The notes beneath the pieces were generated by a model. The model worked only from the letters and a program-made list of their open reading frames with translations. It was not told where the DNA came from and did not search any database. A stretch of 21,800 nt of DNA, taken from the NCBI RefSeq assembly GCF_051710625.1, contig NZ_JBPESN010000038.1:1-21800 (forward strand), given 5' to 3'. Position 1 is the first letter of the stretch. Every line of letters begins with the position of its first letter. This document shows, in pieces, positions 15,085-21,800 of this stretch. The translations under genes were made by a program, and so were the position numbers. Source of the DNA: JBPESN01 sp051710625. Its GTDB lineage: Bacteria > Pseudomonadota > Gammaproteobacteria > Enterobacterales > Enterobacteriaceae.

Positions 15085-16059
15085 TTAAAAACCCTGTTCG
15101 GCAATATCCAGGGCGAAATAGCTGAGAATAATATCCGCCCCGGCGCGCTTAATCGCGCCCAGGGTTTCGCGCACGATTTGGCGTTCCTCAATGGCGCCGG
15201 CGCCGGCGGCAAATTTGATCATCGCGTATTCGCCGCTCACTTGATACGCCGCCAGCGGCAAATGGGTCGCCTCGCGGATATCGCGGATGGTGTCCAAAAA
15301 GGCGCCGGCCGGCTTTACCATCAGCGCATCGGCCCCCTCCTGCTCATCCAACAGCGACTCGCGTATCGCTTCGCGGCGATTCATCGGGTCTATTTGATAG
15401 GTTTTGCGGTTACCCTTCAGGGCGGTGCCCCCGGCTTCGCGAAACGGACCATAAAAGGCCGAGGCAAACTTGGTGGAATACGCCATCACGGCGGTGTCGA
15501 TAAAGTCGGCGCCGTCCAGCGCGGCGCGTATCGCCTGCACCTGCCCGTCCATCGCCGCCGACGGGGCAATAAAATCCGCTCCGGCGCGCGCTGCCGCTAC
15601 CGCCTGACGCCCCAAATTCACAAGTGTAGCGTCATTGTCGACCCCGTTATCGTGCACCACGCCGCAATGACCGTGGGTGGTATATTCGCAAAAGCAGGTG
15701 TCAGACATGACAATCATATCCGGCGCCGTGTCTTTACAAATGCGCGCCATCCGCGCGACCAGGCCATTTTCCTGCCAGGTATCGCTACCCGTATCGTCCA
15801 GGTGATGGGAGATGCCGAAGGTCATGACGGATTGAATGCCAGCTTTGGCATAGCGCTCGATTTCAAAAGCCAGGCGCGCTTCCGGTATCCTGACCACGCC
15901 TGGCATGGCGGACACCGGCACATAGTCGCTGACCTCCTCCTCGACGAATATCGGCAGTACCAGATCGCTTAGCTGTACCTCGGTTTCCTGTAACAGCGCG
16001 CGCAAAGCAGGGGTACGGCGCAAACGGCGTGGACGTGAAACGGGATAAATACTGGACAT
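15085..16059 (-). CDS. hemB: Delta-aminolevulinic acid dehydratase (porphobilinogen synthase)
   Basis: HemB condenses two 5-aminolevulinate molecules to porphobilinogen, the second common step of cytoplasmic heme synthesis. The 324-residue frame is intact and of normal length. It starts MSSIYPVSRPRRLRRTPALR after a good AGGAG six bases upstream. The metal-binding cluster SDTCFCEYTTHGHCG has cysteines 122, 124 and 132. The two active-site lysines are in MAYSTKFAS (K197) and MVKPA (K249, the Schiff-base lysine). YQVSGEYAMIKFA and IKRAGADIILSYFALDIAE complete the family signature. Resemblance to E. coli HemB is very close by memory. It is one of few intact genes here, consistent with continued need for heme in respiration. 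Confidence 0.97.
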   Translation of the reverse strand: MSSIYPVSRPRRLRRTPALRALLQETEVQLSDLVLPIFVEEEVSDYVPVSAMPGVVRIPEARLAFEIERYAKAGIQSVMTFGISHHLDDTGSDTWQENGLVARMARICKDTAPDMIVMSDTCFCEYTTHGHCGVVHDNGVDNDATLVNLGRQAVAAARAGADFIAPSAAMDGQVQAIRAALDGADFIDTAVMAYSTKFASAFYGPFREAGGTALKGNRKTYQIDPMNRREAIRESLLDEQEGADALMVKPAGAFLDTIRDIREATHLPLAAYQVSGEYAMIKFAAGAGAIEERQIVRETLGAIKRAGADIILSYFALDIAEQGF

Positions 16060-16368
16060 TTTTTCTCCTGCGGGTAATGGAGGCTACGATTGCGGCGAGA
16101 TGGCCGGACAGGGGAAATGCGCGTGACATTTGGCTCGGCCAGGACAAAACAGGGCAATCACGCCAAAGGTGACTTTGGAATTGGGTGAAACGATTACTGA
16201 TTATACCGCGCGGATAACCGGCTCGGCATCCCTCATTGTGCGGCGCCCGTGCGGGGTCAACCTCCGACGACGCGCCAAGTTTTATTAAAATTGACAATTA
16301 GGTGACAAATACGGAGCCAAATTAACGCCAACGGCCGCCATGACCGGCTGCAGTAAATGGAACACCTA

Positions 16369-16393
16369 GCGCTATTATAAGTCAATATAGCGC
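16369..16393. promoter_or_regulatory. Inverted repeat overlapping the candidate hemB promoter
   Basis: GCGCTAT (16369-16375) and ATAGCGC (16387-16393) form perfect seven-base arms separated by 11 bases, a dyad with half-site centres 18 bases apart. It covers the TATAAT box, as an operator would. The protein that might bind is unknown. Confidence 0.35.
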
Positions 16394-16401
16394 AAGTGCA
16401 A
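16374..16401 (-). promoter_or_regulatory. Candidate sigma-70 promoter directed towards hemB
   Basis: On the minus strand a consensus -10 box TATAAT (16379-16374) lies 16 bases after TTGCAC (16401-16396), a weak -35 box. The distance to the hemB start is about 310 bases, so a long leader would result. A nearer, weaker alternative is TTGTCA with an AT-rich -10 at 16270-16305. No transcript evidence is available. Confidence 0.35.
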
Positions 16402-16614
16402 TCGCCGCCCCGGGCAGCGTATTCTGCCCTGAGCCGCCGCTGCGCCCGTGCATGGGAACGACCGGTAGACTGTGCCGTTAACAAAAAAGACGTTATGCTG
16501 CACGTTTGCTACTGCCCCGGTAACCTGTTGTCCGAGGCGCGGCGGCGACCACCGCGCCAACCTGTATTCAGCGCCGGGCTGTTATTGCCGGCGCTTCACT
16601 GAAAGAGGCTGTTG

Positions 16615-17219
16615 ATGTCCGCCGTGAAATTAGCCTTACGCCAGGTCAGCCGCCGTTTTGGCGCGCTCACCGCTCTTGCGCCAACGGACCCTCGAAGTGC
16701 AGCAAGGGGAATTTATTTGTCTCGTCAGTCCCTCCGAGCGTGGTAAAAGTACCCTGTTTAATGTTATTTCGGGCGTACTGGCCCCCGACAGCGGCCAGGT
16801 CCTGATCGACGGTAGTGACGTGACCGGCAGCAGCGGTCACGTAGGCTATATGCTGCAAAAGGATTTGCTGCTCCCCTGGAAGACGGTCATCGACAGCATT
16901 GTGCTGGGTGCCACGGTCAACGGCGGTGCCAGTCGGGCACAGCGCGCGCAGGGTGTCGCGCTGGCCAGGCGTTATGGTCTGGGGGAGTTTATCAACCACT
17001 ACCCCTCCCCGCTGTCCGGCGGCATGCGCTAGCGGGTGGCGTTGATGCGTACTCTAGCGATGGAGCACGATATCATGCTGCTCAATGAACCGTTCGGCGC
17101 GCTGGATGCACAAATCCGCCTCGCCCTGCAGCAGTGGTTATTGCAGGTGTGGTCAGAGCAGCGCCGAACGGTGGTGTTTATCACCCATGCCATCGACAAA
17201 GCCATCATGCTGGCGGATC
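16615..17219 (+). pseudogene. NitT/TauT-type ABC transporter ATP-binding protein, mutated motifs, fused to permease
   Basis: The start MSAVKLALRQVSRRFGALTA lies behind AGAGG. A frameshift near 16680 leads to RTLEVQQGEFICLVSP. The Walker A motif, normally GPSGCGKST, reads SPSERGKST. The sequence continues LFNVISGVLAPDSGQVLIDG, the signature LSGGMR, then TAG at 17030-17032 replacing Gln, and RVALMRTLAMEHDIMLLNEP, where Walker B Asp has become Asn. The H-loop His is present (VFITHAID). After IMLAD (about 17219) the family's C-terminal third is missing and permease sequence follows in the same frame. Such ATPases drive uptake of taurine, sulfonate, nitrate or thiamine precursors; the substrate cannot be told. 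Three independent lesions in catalytic motifs show long relaxation. Confidence 0.8.
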
Positions 17220-17645
17220 TGCCGGTGTTGCTGGAAGGGTTCCGGCAAACCTTCCTCACTTTTCTATTAGGCTTCGCGCTGGGCGCCGGCACTGGTTTTA
17301 GCTTTGCGCTCGTCATGGACGCCGTGCCCTGGGTACGCAGCGTTTTATATCCGATGCTGATTGCCCGCCAGGCCGTGCCCCATTATCGCCATATCGGCGG
17401 CCCTCACTATCTGGCTGGGCTTCGGCCTGGCGCCCAAGCTGGTCATCGTCGCGCTGGTGGTGTTTTTTCCGGTCGTCGGCAATGTGCTGGACGGGCTTGG
17501 CTCCGTCGACAAAGATAGTCTGAATCTGGTACGCGCCATGGGCAGCAGCCGGCTCGGCGTTTTTCGCCATGTCAGACTGCCGGCCACTTATACGCCGCTG
17601 TTCTCGGCCCTGAAGCTGTCCGCCACCTTCAGCGTGACCGGGATG
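17220..17645 (+). pseudogene. ABC transporter permease (BPD_transp_1, SsuC/TauC-like), both ends lost
   Basis: Membrane partner of the ATPase. It begins in mid-gene (LPVLLEGFRQTFLTFLLGFA), in frame with the ATPase across a deletion, and has LMDAVPWVRSVLYPMLIARQ. Around 17375 a frameshift leads to IIAISAALTIWLGFGLAPK and three membrane segments' worth of sequence, with the EAA-loop region carrying LNLVRAMGSSRLGVFRHVRL (the coupling helix that contacts the ATPase). It stops after LKLSATFSVTG at about 17642, where the antisense aldolase fragment begins. The N-terminal spans and the last one or two are missing, so no functional channel could form. No substrate-binding protein gene is seen. Confidence 0.75.
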
Positions 17646-17891
17646 GTCAAGGTGCATCACCAGCGGGTGGCGATATTCAGCGGCGAGCGCGCGGGCGATC
17701 ATCACCAGATTGGCGGTGTCGCCGTAGGTGAACGTCCCGGGCGTGCCGGAGAGAATGACCGGCGAACGCCGCGCCGCCGCGGTTTCCACAATCACTTGTA
17801 GGATTTCAAGATTGTGGATATTGAATGCCGGCACCGCGTAACCTTCACGTTGTGCCTTCAGCAGCAGGTATTTGCTGGAGATAACAGACAT
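17646..17891 (-). pseudogene. Tagatose-bisphosphate aldolase (GatY/KbaY-type), 5' fragment only
   Basis: Class II ketose-bisphosphate aldolases split tagatose-1,6-bisphosphate or fructose-1,6-bisphosphate into dihydroxyacetone phosphate and glyceraldehyde 3-phosphate. The fragment starts MSVISSKYLLLKAQREGYAV after a GGAGA site, and includes VPAFNIHNLEILQVIVETAA and SPVILSGTPGTFTYGD, close to E. coli GatY. It ends at MHLDH, the zinc-binding HLDH motif, after about 82 codons of a usual 284. The frame beyond is antisense to the permease remnant, so a deletion has joined the two genes tail to tail. It lies divergent to the DeoR regulator and kinase, which suggests an old ketose-phosphate catabolic cluster. 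Confidence 0.8.
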
Positions 17892-18091
17892 GTCGCTTTC
17901 TCCTTAACGAATAACGGTGCAGCAGCTGACGCCACACCACGAGGTCACTGCGCGCGGCGCTGATGCGTTTTTTATAAGCTGCTGGGAAATCATAATAACC
18001 TTCAAATTAAAACTTTATAAGGGTTATGTTGCGATAATAGCGTGACAGAGATCAAATTTAAGCACTATTGGTACAAAACATAAATAATAAT

Positions 18092-18106
18092 TTTTGTAAA
18101 ACAAAA
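18092..18106. promoter_or_regulatory. AT-rich inverted repeat upstream of the aldolase fragment
   Basis: TTTTGT-AAA-ACAAAA is a perfect six-base dyad with a three-base spacer, about 200 bases upstream of the gatY start. It could be a regulator half-site pair, since DeoR-family boxes are often T-rich, or chance in AT-rich DNA. Confidence 0.25.
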
Positions 18107-18309
18107 GTGTTACTCGTATTGCGGTTTGCGCGCCTCTCTCCCCGTTCCGCGCCGACGCGTATAGGGTCAAAAAGGCTGTTGTCCGGACAGCGGCGATGGT
18201 ACAATTACTAAGGATTAAGATAATAATCATTAAGGTTTATTATTAATTTCGTTTTCTAACAATCTCCCCTTCCTCGCAACGCGCTGAGGGGAAAACCATC
18301 ACCAACGGC

Positions 18310-18333
18310 GGCACAATAGAATTGGATTGTGCC
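18310..18333. promoter_or_regulatory. Perfect eight-base inverted repeat upstream of the DeoR gene
   Basis: GGCACAAT (18310-18317) and ATTGTGCC (18326-18333) flank AGAATTGG. The half-site centres are 16 bases apart, which could fit a dimeric regulator. As RNA it could also form a hairpin, but no T run follows on either strand. Confidence 0.35.
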
Positions 18334-18368
18334 CTGTGCCCCCTCAGGGCATTGGCCTGGGTCGCCTG

Positions 18369-18389
18369 AAACTTTCAATTGGAAAGTTT
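18369..18389. promoter_or_regulatory. Candidate operator of the DeoR-family regulator
   Basis: AAACTTTC and GAAAGTTT form a perfect eight-base dyad around AATTG. It overlaps the place of a -35 box (TTTCAA, 18373-18378) set 17 bases before TATAGT (18396-18401), 32 bases upstream of the GTG start. CTTTC/GAAAG half-sites are typical of DeoR-family operators. Autorepression is the inference. Confidence 0.45.
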
Positions 18390-18433
18390 GCGGACTATAG
18401 TGAGGCTATTTACCGCTTATCTAGGATGGCACC

Positions 18434-19261
18434 GTGCCGAGAAAATCATCCAACTTATTGAAGCGGCGACTGAAAATCGCTGAGATGGTACGAAAACAGG
18501 GAGAGATACGGGTGGAAAGCCTGTGTGAGCAGCTGTGCGTCTCCGGCGTGACTATTCGCGGCGATTTGGCTTACCTTGAACAGCAGGGGTATTTGAAACG
18601 CTCGTTTGGCGGGGCCATTTCCACCGCCGCCGCGACCGCTCCCCAGCAGGTTCTGCCGCCGGCCGGCGAGGTGCCCACCCGCGCCACGGAACTGGAAATA
18701 GCGCTGCATTGCGCGCGCCTGGTGGCCGATCAGGATACGCTATTTTTGGGGCACGGCGCCATTACCCGCAAGGTTATCCCCTTGCTGAGCGGCCGTAAAA
18801 AGTTGCGGCTTATCGTTAATGACCTCCACCATGCCCTGCTGGCGGATGAGTTTATCGATGGCGAAGTGATCCTGGCGGGCAGTGAGATGATCCGCGACCG
18901 CCATGTTCTGGTTGGCAAAACGCTGGGCAGTGTCGTGCAACATTACACGCTATCACACTGTATTTTGCAGGCCACATCGCTGGATGCTACCGGCGCGCTC
19001 GGCGGCGAGCTGCCGCAGTTGGCGCCGCATTACCAGCGGGTGCTCGACAAGGCGCAGTTGAAAACTCTGCTGGTCACCGGTTATCCGCCGCCCGAAGGAA
19101 ATCACGCGCCGGCCGGGCAATTGACTCAGCTGGACAATTTGGTGACCTGTGGCGCAGTAAACGGATTTTATCAACAGCAGTTGTTTGAGTCGGATTTCAT
19201 CATCCGCTACAGCAATAACGAGTGCTTTACCTGGACTAATCGGGATTCTACTGGGGATTAA
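18434..19261 (+). CDS. DeoR-family transcriptional regulator
   Basis: An intact 275-residue cytoplasmic repressor. The GTG start has AGGA seven bases upstream. The N-terminal winged helix-turn-helix spans residues 12-62 (RRLKIAEMVRKQGEIRVESL, then VSGVTIRGDLAYLEQQGYLK, then the conserved RSFGGAI). The C-terminal sugar-phosphate sensor domain has LFLGHGAITRKVIPLL, LRLIVNDLHHALLADEFI and ILAGSEMIRDRHVLVGKTLG. The usual ADHSKF-type motif is replaced by LLVTGYPPPEGN, so the effector site may differ. It is divergent from a GatY-type aldolase and nine bases upstream of a PfkB kinase, so it most likely controlled a ketose pathway and sensed a sugar phosphate. Its targets nearby are now pseudogenes, leaving its present role unclear. 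Confidence 0.85.
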   Translation: MPRKSSNLLKRRLKIAEMVRKQGEIRVESLCEQLCVSGVTIRGDLAYLEQQGYLKRSFGGAISTAAATAPQQVLPPAGEVPTRATELEIALHCARLVADQDTLFLGHGAITRKVIPLLSGRKKLRLIVNDLHHALLADEFIDGEVILAGSEMIRDRHVLVGKTLGSVVQHYTLSHCILQATSLDATGALGGELPQLAPHYQRVLDKAQLKTLLVTGYPPPEGNHAPAGQLTQLDNLVTCGAVNGFYQQQLFESDFIIRYSNNECFTWTNRDSTGD

Positions 19262-19270
19262 GGGGACTCT

Positions 19271-20127
19271 ATGTCTGTGAGCATCTGCACCATGGGTGAG
19301 TTACTAGTGGAATTTCTCTGTAAAAACTATAACCAGGGCTTTACCCTGCCCGGGGAGTTCCTCGGCCCCTATCCCAGCGTCGCGCCCGCCATCTTCGCCG
19401 CGCAGGTCGCCCACCTGGGCTTCAGCTCCCCGTTATTCGGCTGCGTCGGCAACGACGATTTCGGTGAACTTAATATCGAGCGGCTGCGCCAGGAGGGCAT
19501 AGTAACCGAAGGCATCACCCGGGTAGACAAAGCCCCCATCGGCACCGCCTTCGTCAGCTATCGCACTCCTCTTGAGCGAGATTTTATCTTCAATATTTCC
19601 AGTAGCGCCTGCGGTTTCCTCTCCCCAGACCATATTCAGCCCGCCCTGCTTGAGCGCTGCCGGCACTTTCATATTATAGGGTCATCGCTGTTTTCGTTTC
19701 GTATCATTGACGCCATGCGCAAGGTGATTCAGATAGTCAAGGCCAATCAGGGAACCGTTTCCTTCGATCCCAACATCCGCAAGGAGATGATGAATATCCC
19801 CGAGATGCGCCAGGCGTTCGACTACATTCTGGAATACACCGATATCTTTTTGCCAAGCGAAGGGGAAATGACTTATTTCGCCCACGGCCGCAATCAGTCG
19901 GAGGCGGCAATCCTTGCCGACCTGCTGGCAGGAGGCGTGCAGCATGTCACGGGTTACTAGACGCCGCTGGTAGACCCCTCGAGCGCCGGTGACTGTTTCG
20001 GCGCAACTTTTGTCAGCCTGCTGCTGACCGGATAGCCGGTCAGCGGCGCGCTGGCGGCATCGCGCAAGGGGCCGATGGAAAGCATCTCTCTACGCTGCAG
20101 GAGATTAAACGACTGGTGTTGGCATAA
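19271..20127 (+). pseudogene. PfkB-family sugar kinase (tagatose/fructose kinase-like), internal deletion and stops
   Basis: Starts MSVSICTMGELLVEFLCK, nine bases after the regulator and clearly in its operon. The first 229 codons are open, with GPYPSVAPAIFAAQVAHLGF and FGCVGNDDFGELNIERL, the N-terminal PfkB substrate-binding region, and VSFDPNIRKEMM. After GGVQHVTGY a TAG at 19958-19960 occurs and roughly 30-50 codons appear lost, because the catalytic motif follows at once as VDPSSAGDCFGATFVSLLL (usual GAGD is SAGD, catalytic Asp kept). Another TAG lies in LLTG, and a frameshift near 20088 precedes TLQEIKRLVLA, ending TAA at 20125-20127. It probably phosphorylated a ketose to feed the neighbouring aldolase. 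The exact sugar is inference. Confidence 0.75.
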
Positions 20128-20520
20128 GCGACGCGCCCGCCTCGACGCTTATCCGCCCATACCCACGCTGCGGGTCGCCGATCGGCGCATCCTCACACCT
20201 GCAGCTCCACGCACAGAATACGAAACACCCAGCTCAGGGCTTTTTGCCTTGAGCCTTGGACTTTAAAATTTGGGCTTTGGGCTTTGGGCTTTGGGCTTCG
20301 CAGGCGTCGCAAAGCACACATTGACGCCTTCCCTTCAACGCCAGGCAAAAAATACTGCACTCAGTTCAGCATGTTGAAACCGCAAAAAACGCGGTACAGA
20401 TCACATAATAAGAGTAAACTGTTATCATGAAGCCCGGGCGTCGCAGGCTCCGCTGCCACGACGACGCCGCGCGCCGCCCGGTGATTTCCGCTAATTTCTA
20501 TTTTGTTGGCTGCCAACGCA
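20128..20520. other. Intergenic region between the kinase and sotB remnants
   Basis: No convincing gene in these 393 bases. It contains the heptanucleotide tandem repeat listed separately, with degenerate related words on its left side (AGGGCTTTTTGCC, GAGCCTTGGACTTT), and an AT-rich area around 20340-20425 where a sotB promoter may lie. Confidence 0.45.
20272..20298 (+). repeat. Heptanucleotide tandem repeat (GGGCTTT, about four copies)
   Basis: GGGCTTT is repeated at 20272, 20279, 20286 and 20293, with the last copy one base short. Units are identical. It is non-coding, and length change in multiples of seven bases would be expected between strains. Confidence 0.9.
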
Positions 20521-21683
20521 ATGCAAACGACTTGTTCTTCCCGTCAATCTTGGGCCCGCCCGCCGTTTACGCCTCGTACCAGTCGCTCAAGAGCCTGGCT
20601 GCGGGTGCTATGCCTGGCGCTGGCGGCCTTTATCTTCAATGCCACCAAATTCGTTCCCATCGGGCTTCTTAGCGATATCGCCGACAGTTTTGCCATGACG
20701 CCAACCCAGGTGGGACTAATCATCACCGTTTACGCTTAGGGGGGTAGCGCTGATGTCGCTCCCGCTGATGCTGCTGTCAAGCCAGATGGAGCGGCGCAGC
20801 CTGCTGATGGGCACGTTCGCGCTGTTCATCGCCAGCCATGTGCTCACCGCCTTCGCCTGGAATTTCTGGGTGTTGATGTGTTCGCGCATCGGAGTAGCGC
20901 TGGCCCATGCGGTGTTTTGGTCAATTACCGCCTCGCTGCCTATTCGCGTCGGCCCGAAGGGAAAATCAGCGCAATCACTCAGTCTTTTGACCACCGGCAC
21001 CGTGCTGGCGATTATGCTACTGCTGTGGCGTCCGCTGCCGCGTTTGCCGGGTAAACATTCGGGCTCCTTGAGCAGCGTGCCGGCACTGTTTCGACGCCCG
21101 GCGCTGGTGAGTATTATACGGTATTACGGTGGTGGTCACGGCCCACTATACCGCCTACAGCTATATTGAACCGTTCATGCAGCGCGTGGCCTCCGCCGGC
21201 GAAAACTTCACCAGCATGTTGCTTTTGCTGTTCGACGCTGCCGGTATCCTCGGCAGCCTGGTATTTTCTTTCTTGGGCAACCGTCACCCTACCGCGCTAT
21301 TGGTGGGCGTAATTTTTTGTCTAATGATTTGCCTGCTGTTACTGCTGCCGCTGGCGCCGCATAATCTCGCTATCACGTTGTTGTGCATTATCTGGGGCAT
21401 GGCCATGACCGCTCTCGCCCTGAGTCTTCAGGTGAAAGTGCTCGGCATGGCGCAGGATGCCACTGATGTGGCTATGGTTCTATTTTCCGTCATTTTCAAT
21501 CTGGGTATCGGTGCCGGCGCACTGCTGGGGAATCAGGTCAGCCTGTTCTTCAACATGGGGGATATCGGCCTGGTGGGCCCGCTGATTGCCCTGCTGGGGT
21601 CGGCAGTCGGCGTAGCGCCATGCCCCGCGCCGCGAAAGGTTGATGCCCGCGCGAAGCACTTTCGGGCTGCAGCGGCACGCTGA
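20521..21683 (+). pseudogene. sotB: Sugar efflux transporter (MFS, SotB-like), nonsense, frameshifts and deletion
   Basis: Starts MQTTCSSRQSWARPPFTP and then matches E. coli SotB closely: WLRVLCLALAAFIFNATKF, VPIGLLSDIADSF, and so on. A TAG at 20737-20739 replaces tryptophan, and an extra G in the adjoining G6 run (20739-20744) shifts the frame to MSLPLMLLSSQMERRSLLMG and RIGVALAHAVFWSITASL. Near 21020 roughly 40 codons are missing (between LAIMLLL and KHSGSLSS). A shift near 21120 restores VVVTAHYTAYSYIEPFMQRV. The rest is open to the stop at 21683 and includes WGMAMTALALSLQVKVLGMA and GAGALLGNQVSLF. The family exports arabinose- and IPTG-like sugars by proton antiport in the inner membrane; here it cannot be made intact. 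Confidence 0.85.
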
Positions 21684-21800
21684 CACCCCGTGAGGCCCCC
21701 CGGTCAGCAGACACTTTAGCGCTTGTGGCGCGGCACGCGGTATAGGGGACCAGGATCCGCAAACCCCAGCACCCAACATGCCCCGGCGGTTGGGCGGCGC
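21684..21800. other. Sequence after the sotB remnant to the window end
   Basis: No gene recognised in these 117 GC-rich bases. Open frames crossing it on the minus strand also run through sotB in the antisense direction and show no family motif. Confidence 0.4.

Larger units (their letters stand above)
16060..16614. other. Intergenic region upstream of hemB and the ABC transporter remnant
   Basis: This divergent gap has no recognisable gene; open frames inside are short and without family resemblance. It contains the hemB ribosome-binding site (around 16066-16071, minus strand), an AT-rich patch at 16275-16305, a candidate promoter at 16374-16401 and an inverted repeat overlapping it. The ABC gene's AGAGG lies near 16604-16608. 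Confidence 0.4.
17892..18433. other. Divergent regulatory region between the aldolase fragment and the DeoR gene
   Basis: No gene is seen in these 542 bases. Bases 17985-18110 and 18200-18270 are AT-rich, unlike neighbours. Three inverted repeats (18092-18106, 18310-18333, 18369-18389) are listed separately. Divergent promoters for gatY and the regulator are expected here. Confidence 0.5.

Noticed and set aside
15067..15972. Plus-strand open frame of 301 codons over hemB
   Set aside because: Antisense to an intact, fully conserved hemB; no independent support.
17313..17891. A complete 192-codon aldolase-like gene on the minus strand
   Set aside because: Only the first 82 or so codons resemble GatY. 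The rest is antisense to permease sequence, so it is a truncated gene with read-through, not a full protein.
20272..20298. CRISPR-like array
   Set aside because: Units are seven bases, contiguous and without spacers, so it is a simple tandem repeat.
1..21800. A novel defence system or biosynthetic cluster
   Set aside because: Every recognisable gene fits a Mu-like late operon, an IS, heme synthesis, an ABC transporter, ketose metabolism or sugar efflux. No restriction, toxin-antitoxin or retron-like gene was found.

Overview
The window reads as enterobacterial DNA undergoing heavy gene decay. Its hemB is very close to the E. coli protein, base composition is moderately GC-rich, and about four out of five recognisable genes carry stop codons, frameshifts, internal deletions or fusions. 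A prophage graveyard beside an intact heme gene fits a recently host-restricted insect symbiont of the Sodalis type. That identification is inference from the decay pattern and protein resemblance; no database search was possible.

Region 1 (1 to about 14452) is the late half of a Mu-like (BcepMu-type) transposable prophage, read left to right. The order is lysis (amidase, holin-like protein, Rz/Rz1 spanins), small packaging proteins (DUF2730, DUF1804), large terminase, DUF935 portal, Mu F-like head protein, a tRNA-like gene on the opposite strand, a gpG-like virion morphogenesis protein and the Mu I-like protease. A large deletion follows, removing the major capsid and most tail genes. The baseplate genes gp45, gp46, gp47 and gp48 come next, then two tandem tail fibres. 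Nearly every gene here is broken. Exceptions are the o-spanin, two small tandem paralogues and a complete 409-residue tail fibre with an S74 chaperone domain. The second fibre is cut by a decayed IS3-family element. The prophage appears to end at a CA dinucleotide at 14451-14452, next to repeated ten-base sites at 22-bp spacing that look like transposase-binding end sites. It sits inside a spore-coat-U-type secreted protein gene, whose 5' part survives on the minus strand.

Region 2 (14453-17645) holds the truncated spore-coat-U gene, intact hemB (both minus strand), a 556-bp gap, and a ruined NitT/TauT-type ABC transporter in which the ATPase is fused in frame to its permease by a deletion.

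Region 3 (17640-20130) is a ketose-phosphate cluster. A gatY-type aldolase fragment (minus) lies divergent from an intact DeoR-family regulator, which is followed by a broken PfkB sugar kinase. The aldolase stub and the permease are fused tail to tail by another deletion. The 542-bp divergent gap contains inverted repeats that may be operators.

Region 4 (20130-21800) has a heptanucleotide tandem repeat and a sotB-type sugar efflux transporter pseudogene.

Genes that look functional are hemB, the DeoR regulator, the tail fibre, the o-spanin and the two small phage proteins. Many frameshifts fall in homopolymer runs, which suggests replication slippage drives part of the decay.
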